54,152 nt of DNA, taken from the NCBI GenBank assembly GCA_900763675.1, contig CAAFLE010000078.1, positions 1 through 54,152 on the forward strand. The letters are read 5' to 3'. The notes beneath the pieces are model-generated. The model was not told the origin of the DNA. It saw only the letters and a program-made list of their open reading frames with translations, and did no database searches. Positions 48,114 to 54,152 of this stretch are shown piece after piece. Both the position numbers and the translations under genes were made by a program. The DNA comes from an uncultured Oscillospiraceae bacterium (GTDB lineage Bacteria > Bacillota > Clostridia > Oscillospirales > Oscillospiraceae). How positions within the stretch are numbered: the stretch's first letter is position 1; each line of letters starts with the position of its first letter.

Positions 48114-49051
48114 ACAACGGTCTTATCGTAAGCGTCTCGCCCCACTACCATAAGCAGGGTGCAACGACGCAGCGCGTTATGCTTGATGTGCTCATCGCGC
48201 TCATCCCGGCGCTCATTGCGTCCGTCGTGATCTTCGGCTTCCGCTCGCTGCTGCTCGTGGCGGTCTCCGCCGCGAACTGCGTGCTGCTCGAGTTCGTGTG
48301 GAACAAGCTCTTCAAAAAGGAGCAGACCATAGCCGATCTCTCCGCGGTCGTCACCGGCGTGCTGCTCGCCTACAACGTCCCCGTGACGATGCCGATCTGG
48401 CAGCTGCTCATCGGCGACTTCATCGCCGTCATCATCGTAAAGATGCTCTTCGGCGGTCTCGGCTGCAACTTTGTGAACCCCGCGCTCGTCGGCCGTCTTG
48501 CCATGATGCTCTCCTTCACCGAGAGCATGACGGATTACCTGCACACGGTGACCGCGCCCGGCGTTGACCTTCTCGCCGGCGCCACGCCGCTGGCAGCCAG
48601 CGGTCTCGACATGAGCAGCTTTATGACGCTCTTCCTCGGCAACCACGGCGGCGTCCTCGGCGAGACCTGCGCTCTGGCGCTTCTCATCGGCGGCGTGTAT
48701 CTCGTGGTCCGCGGCGTCATCAAGGTCACGATCCCCGTCTGCTTCATTGCGGGCACGTTCGTGTTCACCGTCCTCTTCAACGGCTTTGATGTGACCGGCG
48801 CTTTCCTGAGCCTCTTCTCCGGCGGTCTGATGCTCGGCGCCATCTTCATGGCGACCGACTACGTTACCAGCCCGCTCACGACGAAGGGCCGCGTGATCTT
48901 TGCTCTCGGCTGCGGTTTCCTCACCTCCGCGATCCGCGTATTTGCCAACTCCGCAGAGGGCGTTTCCTTCGCCGTGCTGCTGATGAACCTGCTGGTGCCC
49001 TACATCAACGAGGGCTGCCGGACAAAGCCTGTGGGAGGTGTCAAGGCGTAA
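48110..49051 (+). CDS. rnfD: Rnf complex subunit RnfD
   Basis: Membrane subunit carrying covalent FMN, 313 residues, about ten helices. The flavinylation motif is AGAT (156-159) in DLLAGATPLAAS, with Thr 159 as the expected attachment site. FNPALVGRL-like sequence (CNFVNPALVGRLAMM) and ATDYVTSPLTTKGR are family blocks. Overlaps rnfC by 4 nt and rnfG by one. Confidence 0.95.
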   Translation: MNNGLIVSVSPHYHKQGATTQRVMLDVLIALIPALIASVVIFGFRSLLLVAVSAANCVLLEFVWNKLFKKEQTIADLSAVVTGVLLAYNVPVTMPIWQLLIGDFIAVIIVKMLFGGLGCNFVNPALVGRLAMMLSFTESMTDYLHTVTAPGVDLLAGATPLAASGLDMSSFMTLFLGNHGGVLGETCALALLIGGVYLVVRGVIKVTIPVCFIAGTFVFTVLFNGFDVTGAFLSLFSGGLMLGAIFMATDYVTSPLTTKGRVIFALGCGFLTSAIRVFANSAEGVSFAVLLMNLLVPYINEGCRTKPVGGVKA

Positions 49052-49587
49052 TGGAAAAGAAAAATACGTTCTGGACGGAAATGGCGCGTCCCGTTGTTGT
49101 TCTGGTCGTCATCTGCCTTGTGGCCTCCGCGCTGCTCGGCTTGACGAACGCCAAGACCGCGCCCGTGATCGAAGAAAACATCCGCATCGAAGCGGAAAAG
49201 ACCCGCAAGGAAGTCCTTCCCGCGGCTTCCGAGTTCACCGAGCTTGAGGTGAGCGAGGAGCTGAAGGCGAACGGTGTCACCGGCATTTTTGAAGGCGACA
49301 ACGGCACCGGCTATGTCGTCACCGCGGAAAAGACCGGCTACGGCGGCGCCGTCGTCGTTACCGTCGGTTTCGATACCGAGGGCAAGATCCTCTCCGTGAA
49401 GGCCAACGTCTCCACCGAAACGCAGGGCGTCGGCAGCAAGGTCGGCGAAGCATCCATGCTCGAAAAGTTTGAAGGACTCTCCGGCGATGTGAGCGGCGTC
49501 ACGCTCAAGACCGGCGCCACCTTCACGAGCAACGCCGTCCGCGATGGCGTGCAGGCCGCTTGCGCCGCCATTGCGGCGATCCAGTAA
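49051..49587 (+). CDS. rnfG: Rnf complex subunit RnfG
   Basis: Single-pass subunit with an external FMN-binding domain, 178 residues. One N-terminal helix (about 13-32) and the flavinylation motif TGAT (154-157) in LKTGATFTSNAVRDG. Covalent FMN needs an ApbE-type transferase, which is not in this window. Located between rnfD and rnfE as in clostridial operons. Confidence 0.95.
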   Translation: MEKKNTFWTEMARPVVVLVVICLVASALLGLTNAKTAPVIEENIRIEAEKTRKEVLPAASEFTELEVSEELKANGVTGIFEGDNGTGYVVTAEKTGYGGAVVVTVGFDTEGKILSVKANVSTETQGVGSKVGEASMLEKFEGLSGDVSGVTLKTGATFTSNAVRDGVQAACAAIAAIQ

Positions 49588-49602
49588 GGGAGGGCGGAGA
49601 AA

Positions 49603-50292
49603 ATGAAAAAAAGAATGCAGATCCTCGTTAACGGTATTTTCAAGGAAAACCCCGTTCTCGTTCTGGTGCTCGGCTGCTGCTCGGTGCTCGCGATCTCCGT
49701 CACGGTCAAGGGCAGTCTCGGCATGGGCGCGGCGCTCACGTTCGTGCTCGTCGGCTCGAACGTCGTTATCTCGGCGCTGCGCAAGATCATCCCCGACAAG
49801 ATCCGTATCCCGTGCTACATCGTCGTCGTTGCGACATTCGTAACGCTCGTCGAGATGGTGGTGCACGCCTATCTCATCGATCTTTATAACGCGCTCGGCA
49901 TCTTCCTTCCGCTGATCGTCGTTAACTGCATCGTTCTCGGCCGTGCCGAGATGTTCGCCAATAAGAACAACGTCCTCGACAGCCTGTTTGACGGTCTCGG
50001 CATGGGCATCGGCTACACGCTGGTCCTCACCGCGATCTCCGTCGTCCGCGAGCTGCTCGGCTCCGGCAGCCTGCTCGGCTATCAGATCATCCCCGAGGAG
50101 TACACCATCCGCATTATCTCCCAGACGCCGGGCGGATTCTTCATGTTCGGCCTTGCCATGGCGATGCTCGTGCTCGGCATGTCCAAGAAGGGCAAGAAGT
50201 TCGTTCCGGAAATGGGCTGCGGTGACGGCGGCTGCGCCGGCTGCGGCAACGCCGAAGGCTGCACCGAGAAAGATAAGGAGGCGAAGAACTGA
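49603..50292 (+). CDS. rnfE: Rnf complex subunit RnfE with Cys-rich tail
   Basis: Membrane subunit, 229 residues, six helices. Conserved membrane cysteines near 25-26 and at 109 would share an intramembrane [2Fe-2S] with RnfA. Most RnfE proteins end near residue 200; this one continues with a cytosolic tail containing Cys 206, 211, 214 and 220 (C-x4-C-x2-C-x5-C) followed by a charged end. The tail could bind a metal or cluster. Its stop overlaps the rnfA start. Confidence 0.94.
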   Translation: MKKRMQILVNGIFKENPVLVLVLGCCSVLAISVTVKGSLGMGAALTFVLVGSNVVISALRKIIPDKIRIPCYIVVVATFVTLVEMVVHAYLIDLYNALGIFLPLIVVNCIVLGRAEMFANKNNVLDSLFDGLGMGIGYTLVLTAISVVRELLGSGSLLGYQIIPEEYTIRIISQTPGGFFMFGLAMAMLVLGMSKKGKKFVPEMGCGDGGCAGCGNAEGCTEKDKEAKN

Positions 50293-50900
50293 TGCTCAAA
50301 GAAGTACTGAAAATCATGTTCGGCATGATCTTCACGCAGAACTACGTTCTCGTGCAGTTCATCGCCATCTGCCCGTTCCTGGGCGTTTCCAAGAAGTTTG
50401 ATTCCTGCATCGGCATGAGCGGCGCCGTTATCTTCGTTATGACGCTCGCGAGCGCCGTTACGCATCTCATCTATCAGTACGTCATGGTGCCGAACGGTCT
50501 GGAGTACCTCTCCACGATCATCTTCATCCTGGTCATCGCCGCGCTCGTGCAGTTCGTCGAGATCTTCCTGAAGAAGTACGTTCCGCCCCTGTACAAGTCC
50601 CTCGGCGTTTATCTCCCGCTCATCACCACCAACTGCGCGGTGCTCGCCGTGACGCTGCTGAACGTCAGCAACGGCTACACGGCTATGGGCGGCGGCCTCC
50701 TGCTCAGCTGCGTCAACGGCTTCTCCGCCGGTGTCGGCTTCGGTCTCGCACTGATCCTCTTCTGCGGCGTCCGCAAGGCGCTCGAGCATGCCAAGCCCCC
50801 GAAATGCTTTGAAGGTCTGCCCATCACGCTCGTGGCGGCGGCTCTCACCAGCATGACGTTCATGGGCTTTGCCGGCATGGCTGACAAGCTGTTCGGTTAA
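50292..50900 (+). CDS. rnfA: Rnf complex subunit RnfA
   Basis: Membrane subunit homologous to RnfE in inverted topology, 202 residues, six helices. Cys 27 (FIAICPFLGVSKK) and Cys 115 (LITTNCAVLAV) are the conserved intramembrane cluster ligands. Starts on the last base of rnfE; rnfB begins 14 nt later. Confidence 0.95.
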   Translation: MLKEVLKIMFGMIFTQNYVLVQFIAICPFLGVSKKFDSCIGMSGAVIFVMTLASAVTHLIYQYVMVPNGLEYLSTIIFILVIAALVQFVEIFLKKYVPPLYKSLGVYLPLITTNCAVLAVTLLNVSNGYTAMGGGLLLSCVNGFSAGVGFGLALILFCGVRKALEHAKPPKCFEGLPITLVAAALTSMTFMGFAGMADKLFG

Positions 50901-50914
50901 GGGAGGAAAGTGAC

Positions 50915-51706
50915 ATGTCTGGAGTTATAAGTGCCATTGTTGTTCTGCTCATCATCGGCGCGGTCGCCGCGCTGATCCTCGTTATCGCTTCCAAGTACAT
51001 GAGCGTTCCCGAGAATGAGATGTTCCCCGCGATCCGCGAATGTCTGCCCGGCGCCAACTGCGGCGCGTGCGGCTACGCCGGCTGCGACGGCTACGCCAAG
51101 GCGCTCGCCGAAGGCGAAGAGACGAAAACCAACCTCTGCGTCCCCGGCGCCGACGGCGCCGCCGCTGCGATCGCCGAAATCATGGGCGTCGAAGCGGAGG
51201 ACGTTGTAGAGATGGTCGCTTACGTCAAGTGCAACGGCAACTGTGAAACGGCCAAGCACAAGTACGAGTACGCCGGCATCAACAACTGCTCGGCGGCGAA
51301 CATCCTCTTCCAGGGCGAGTGGGCCTGCCCGAACAGCTGCCTCGGCTACGGCGACTGTGAGAACGCCTGCCCGTCGGATGCCATCCACGTCGTGAACGGC
51401 GTTGCGAAGGTATATCCGGGCAACTGCACCGGCTGCGGCATCTGCACCCGCACCTGCCCGAACCACATCATCGCGCTGCGCCGCGCGATCGATCCGACCA
51501 TCGTCCGCTGCAGCAACACCCAGAAGGGCGCGCAGACCCGCGTCGCCTGCTCGAAGGGCTGCATCGGCTGCATGAAGTGCGAGAAGGTCTGCCCGACCGG
51601 AGCCATCAAGGTGGTTGACAATCTCGCCCGCATCGACTACGATAAGTGTGTCGGCTGCATCGCCTGCTCGGAGAACTGCCCGGTGGGCGTTATCCAGAGA
51701 TTCTGA
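50915..51706 (+). CDS. rnfB: Rnf complex subunit RnfB
   Basis: Ferredoxin-facing subunit of Rnf, 263 residues. One N-terminal helix (about 5-26), then the four-Cys domain LPGANCGACGYAGCDGYA, and further clusters CPNSCLGYGDCENACP, CTGCGICTRTCP, CIGCMKCEKVCP and CVGCIACSENCP, which pass electrons from ferredoxin into the membrane arm. Length and cluster count are normal for clostridial RnfB. Last gene before a strong terminator. Confidence 0.96.
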   Translation: MSGVISAIVVLLIIGAVAALILVIASKYMSVPENEMFPAIRECLPGANCGACGYAGCDGYAKALAEGEETKTNLCVPGADGAAAAIAEIMGVEAEDVVEMVAYVKCNGNCETAKHKYEYAGINNCSAANILFQGEWACPNSCLGYGDCENACPSDAIHVVNGVAKVYPGNCTGCGICTRTCPNHIIALRRAIDPTIVRCSNTQKGAQTRVACSKGCIGCMKCEKVCPTGAIKVVDNLARIDYDKCVGCIACSENCPVGVIQRF

Positions 51707-51719
51707 TTTTCACCAGAGA

Positions 51720-51751
51720 AAATCCGTCCGGCAGAGCCGGACGGATTTTTT
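51720..51751 (+). terminator. Terminator of the rnf operon
   Basis: Arms 51720-51732 and 51736-51748 form a 13-bp stem with a 3-nt loop, followed by Ts. Confidence 0.85.
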
Positions 51752-51769
51752 ATGAAAAGGGTTTATCCA

Positions 51770-52159
51770 ATGAAGCCTGAACGGACAAAAAAAGACCGCC
51801 TTCGCGCGGATATATTGCTTATTGCGGCGCTGCTCGCGCTCGCGCTCGGCTTCTTTGCCGTGCAGCGTTTGAGCCGGAAGGACGGCGCTCTGGCCGTTGT
51901 GTACGTGAACGGCGAACGGACGGCAGAATATCCTCTCGCCGAGGATACGACCGTAACGCTGCATGCGCCGAACGGCGGCTACAACATTCTCGTCATATCC
52001 GGCGGCACTGCCGACGTGACGGAGGCAAGCTGCCCGGACGGGATCTGCGTCCGGGCGAAAGGCGCGCAGTACGAGGGCGATACGATCGTGTGTCTCCCGA
52101 ACAAAACGGAGATCCGCATCGAGGGTGCGGCTTCAGCCGATATTGATCTGGTGAGCTGA
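51770..52159 (+). CDS. NusG-domain-II-containing membrane-anchored protein
   Basis: 129 residues: one N-terminal helix (about 16-33) and an external NusG-II/KOW-like barrel with the conserved SCPDGICVRAKG and later IVCLPNKTEI. Function unknown; the family recurs beside Rnf genes and Gx transporters in clostridia. Three conserved cysteines on the outer face could bind metal or redox cofactors. I prefer the ATG at 51770, behind AAAAGGG; the ATG at 51752 is in the terminator tail without an SD. It depends on read-through past the rnf terminator or on an unseen promoter. Confidence 0.8.
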   Translation: MKPERTKKDRLRADILLIAALLALALGFFAVQRLSRKDGALAVVYVNGERTAEYPLAEDTTVTLHAPNGGYNILVISGGTADVTEASCPDGICVRAKGAQYEGDTIVCLPNKTEIRIEGAASADIDLVS

Positions 52160-52160
52160 T

Positions 52161-52649
52161 ATGAAAAAGACGAAACGGCTTGTCCTGCTTGCCATGCTGA
52201 CCGCCGTGGCGATGATCCTCTCGTATGTGGAGTCGCTGCTGCCGTCGGTCGGCATTCCCGGCGTTAAAATGGGTCTGGCAAATATCGCCGTTATATTTGC
52301 GCTCTTCCGCTTCGGCTGGAAGGAGGCGGCGGCGCTCTCGCTTGTGCGCGTCGTGCTTGTAAGCCTTCTGTTCGGCAGCGTCGGCGCGATGCTCTATTCT
52401 CTTGCGGGCGCGGTGCTGAGTCTCGCGGTCATGGCGCTGCTGCGCCGGATCGACCGGTTTTCCACCGTGGGCATCAGCGTGGCGGGCGGCGTTGCGCACA
52501 ACGCCGGACAGATCCTGATGGCGATGCTCATATTGCAGACAAAGCAGCTCCTCGGCTATCTGCCGGTGCTCGCCGTCTCCGGTATTGCCGGCGGCGTGCT
52601 CACGGGGCTTGCTGCGGCGCTGCTCATCCGCCGCATTCCGGAATTCTGA
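52161..52649 (+). CDS. Gx transporter family protein
   Basis: Integral membrane protein of 162 residues with five to six helices, family formerly named heptaprenyl diphosphate synthase component I. GVKMGLANIAVIFALFRFGW and GGVAHNAGQILMAML are its signatures. It resembles ECF-transporter substrate-binding components; ligand unknown. One nt after the NusG-II gene, so co-translated with it. Confidence 0.82.
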   Translation: MKKTKRLVLLAMLTAVAMILSYVESLLPSVGIPGVKMGLANIAVIFALFRFGWKEAAALSLVRVVLVSLLFGSVGAMLYSLAGAVLSLAVMALLRRIDRFSTVGISVAGGVAHNAGQILMAMLILQTKQLLGYLPVLAVSGIAGGVLTGLAAALLIRRIPEF

Positions 52650-52677
52650 TTTCGATACGGTAGAGAGGTGCTCATCC

Positions 52678-53877
52678 ATGCAATGCCTGCGCCGGAGAAT
52701 TGATTTCAGGCGATGTCTCGCGTTTCTGCTGCCGCCGCTTCTTTTGATGCTGTACCAGCTCCTTTTCTCTGAATATACCTCCCTCTATCCGGACGCGCGC
52801 CTCTATTTGAGCATTGCGGACAATTTCCTGCACACCGGCCACTTCATCCAGACCGACCGCGTCGGTGTGGAGATCGTCGTCCCGTTTGCCTATCCGCTGT
52901 ATATAACGCTCCTGCGTGCCGTCGGGATGCCGCTTGTCGGATTTACGGTGCTGAACCTGTTGTCCGTCGGTGCGTCGTCCGTGTTTTTATACGACACCGA
53001 GCGCCGTCTCTTCGGCAGCGGCGGCTTTTCGTGCATGGCGTATACGGTCATATTGCTCCGCGTCGAGCTCCCGCCGTCGAATCTCTATGTAGAATTCTTT
53101 TATCTTTTCATGCTCTGCTGGCTGCAATGGCTTGCGTTCCGCGAGGGGCTGCCGCCGAAAAAGCGGCTTCTTCTCATGAACATCGCCGGCTTCCTCGCGT
53201 TCGCGTCACGCCCGGTGCTGGCGCCAATCTATGCTGCGGTCGTGCTGTACACGCTGTGGAAGTGCGTAAAAGAGCGGCTTTCCCGCACGCTCCCTGTCGC
53301 GGTCGTGGTCGTACCGCTGCTGATCTTTGCGTTCAACACGGCGGTGAACTACCGCGAGACCGGAGAGATCATCCCCATCAGCAACTACGCCGCGGACGCC
53401 GTCTGCTTCGCGCTCAACCCCAACAGCACGATCTGGACGAGCCAGCTCAATTTCACAGCGGACGACACCGTGCCGGAGCTGCTGGAAATTTATGGGAACG
53501 GCGCGCTCTCACTCTCGGAAAAGAACCGCGCGTTTTATGCGCTGACAAGGCAATTCGTTCTGCACAACACGGGGCATGTCGTCTCGGTGACGCTCAAACG
53601 CGCGTGGACGATGTTCTTCTACTTCACCCACGGCATGATGACGGCGGCGCTCCTCGGCGCGCTGTGGATGCTGCGCCGGACGCCGCGCGGGGAAACGCGC
53701 TCGCTTGTTCTCGCGGAGCTTGTCCTCTCCGCGCTGCTCGTGGTCATCACCTCCGCGGGCATTTATGAGGCGCGGTATATCCTGCCGGTCTGGCCCGCGG
53801 CGGCGATCCACATCGCGGCCATCCCGCACTACGTCCTCCAATGGTACTTCGCGCGCCGCCACGCAAAACAAAAATAA
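52678..53877 (+). CDS. GT-C-type membrane glycosyltransferase-like protein
   Basis: 399 residues, about nine to ten helices. The first external loop SLYPDARLYLSIADNFLHTGHF has the acidic/Tyr pattern of ArnT/PMT-like (GT39, GT-C fold) enzymes that use polyprenyl-phosphate sugars, and the end ARYILPVWPAAAIH matches the family end. The donor and acceptor cannot be told. AGAGGTG precedes the ATG at 52678. A hairpin ends the gene. Confidence 0.65.
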   Translation: MQCLRRRIDFRRCLAFLLPPLLLMLYQLLFSEYTSLYPDARLYLSIADNFLHTGHFIQTDRVGVEIVVPFAYPLYITLLRAVGMPLVGFTVLNLLSVGASSVFLYDTERRLFGSGGFSCMAYTVILLRVELPPSNLYVEFFYLFMLCWLQWLAFREGLPPKKRLLLMNIAGFLAFASRPVLAPIYAAVVLYTLWKCVKERLSRTLPVAVVVVPLLIFAFNTAVNYRETGEIIPISNYAADAVCFALNPNSTIWTSQLNFTADDTVPELLEIYGNGALSLSEKNRAFYALTRQFVLHNTGHVVSVTLKRAWTMFFYFTHGMMTAALLGALWMLRRTPRGETRSLVLAELVLSALLVVITSAGIYEARYILPVWPAAAIHIAAIPHYVLQWYFARRHAKQK

Positions 53878-53888
53878 GCGCATAATAT

Positions 53889-53920
53889 AAGACCCGACAT
53901 CGGAAACGATGTCGGGTCTT
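53889..53920. terminator. Bidirectional terminator, GT-C gene / hypA
   Basis: Arms 53889-53902 and 53907-53920 form a perfect 14-bp stem closed by GAAA. A 10-nt direct repeat TCTTATGTTA follows on the plus strand. Confidence 0.75.
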
Positions 53921-53941
53921 ATGTTAGTCTTATGTTATGTG

Positions 53942-54152
53942 TTACTCGGGAATATGGATCTCGCGGATGAGAAAGTCCCTGCCGGTGAGGATGGTTTTCT
54001 CAAAGCTGCCGCAGTGCGGGCAGTAGCCCTTATGCTCAACGACGTTGAACACCTCGTTGCACTCGTCACACTCCGCCATGCCGGGGACGATGTTCAAAAT
54101 GAGCTTCGTGTTCTTCAGAAACGTATCCTCCACGACATGGGGGTAAATATCC
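53942..54152 (-). CDS. hypA: HypA nickel metallochaperone (5' end beyond window)
   Basis: C-terminal two thirds of HypA, which with HypB delivers nickel to [NiFe] hydrogenase or urease. The zinc site CDEC...CPHC is intact within MAECDECNEVFNV and GYCPHCGSFEK, and the end FLIREIHIPE is typical. About 70 residues are visible out of about 113; the frame remains open to the right edge, so the in-frame GTG at 54133 is not the true start. Other [NiFe] genes would lie outside. Confidence 0.8.
   Translation of the reverse strand, partial: DIYPHVVEDTFLKNTKLILNIVPGMAECDECNEVFNVVEHKGYCPHCGSFEKTILTGRDFLIREIHIPE

Noticed and set aside
53911..53940. Direct repeat TCTTATGTTA as an attachment site
   Set aside because: Only two adjacent 10-nt copies next to a terminator, with no integrase or tRNA end nearby.

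Overview
The window looks like a chromosomal piece of an anaerobic, endospore-forming Clostridia bacterium, most likely an Oscillospiraceae-type gut organism with a GC-rich genome (about 60 % by eye, not computed). The basis is a PolC-type replicative polymerase, sporulation genes (spoIIID, spoVAD, spoVAE), an Rnf complex, [FeFe] hydrogenases, the MEP isoprenoid pathway and Gram-positive style promoters and SD sites. No prophage, insertion sequence, CRISPR array or rRNA was seen.

Layout. 1-1.6 kb: a lower-GC type IV toxin-antitoxin pair (AbiEi/AbiEii, minus strand; the toxin runs off the left edge) with two inverted repeats bracketing its promoter. 2-3.7 kb: an alkylation-repair operon (AlkA-like glycosylase, Ogt-type methyltransferase, HD hydrolase). 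3.9-5.7 kb: a PstS-like lipoprotein and a pyridoxal kinase. 5.7-6.2 kb: five tRNA genes on the minus strand (transcribed Val-Phe-Gly-Cys-Ser). 6.4-9.2 kb: trkA-trkH potassium uptake. 9.3-10.3 kb: a secreted beta-lactamase-fold hydrolase. 10.5-23.6 kb: a long plus-strand housekeeping operon (beta-CASP nuclease, pyrH, frr, uppS, cdsA, dxr, rseP, ispG, polC, yfcE-like, alkD-like) making membrane and wall lipid precursors and serving translation and replication.

23.7-29.7 kb: ruvX, a SpaA-like surface protein without a sorting signal, spoVAE-spoVAD, and two divergent paralogous lipoproteins with transglutaminase-like domains. 29.9-33.4 kb: a 2-hydroxyacyl-CoA dehydratase-type subunit pair with a tiny membrane protein, spoIIID, and an unannotated 26-residue hydrophobic peptide gene. 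33.6-37.1 kb: a GltD-like flavoprotein carrying a NuoF-type Fe-S module, overlapping a complete [FeFe] hydrogenase. 37.2-41.5 kb: an O-antigen-ligase-like membrane protein, then a split aconitase X and a ketopantoate-reductase-like enzyme.

41.6-46.3 kb, minus strand: a candidate hydrogen- or redox-sensing module (DRTGG protein, GHKL ATPase, divergent [FeFe]-hydrogenase-like protein, PHP protein), followed by a CLC antiporter with fluoride-subfamily features and a ParB-like protein. A 471-bp region divides this from rnfCDGEAB (46.8-51.7 kb). A NusG-domain-II protein, a Gx transporter, a GT-C membrane protein and a partial hypA end the window.

The energy genes fit together: hydrogenase and Rnf exchange electrons through ferredoxin, NAD and a membrane ion gradient, and the divergent hydrogenase-like protein beside Rnf could report hydrogen or redox state. 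The items I find most worth pursuing are that module with the long rnf leader, the paired transglutaminase lipoproteins beside spoVA, the AcnX/reductase operon, the dehydratase pair and the 26-residue peptide.
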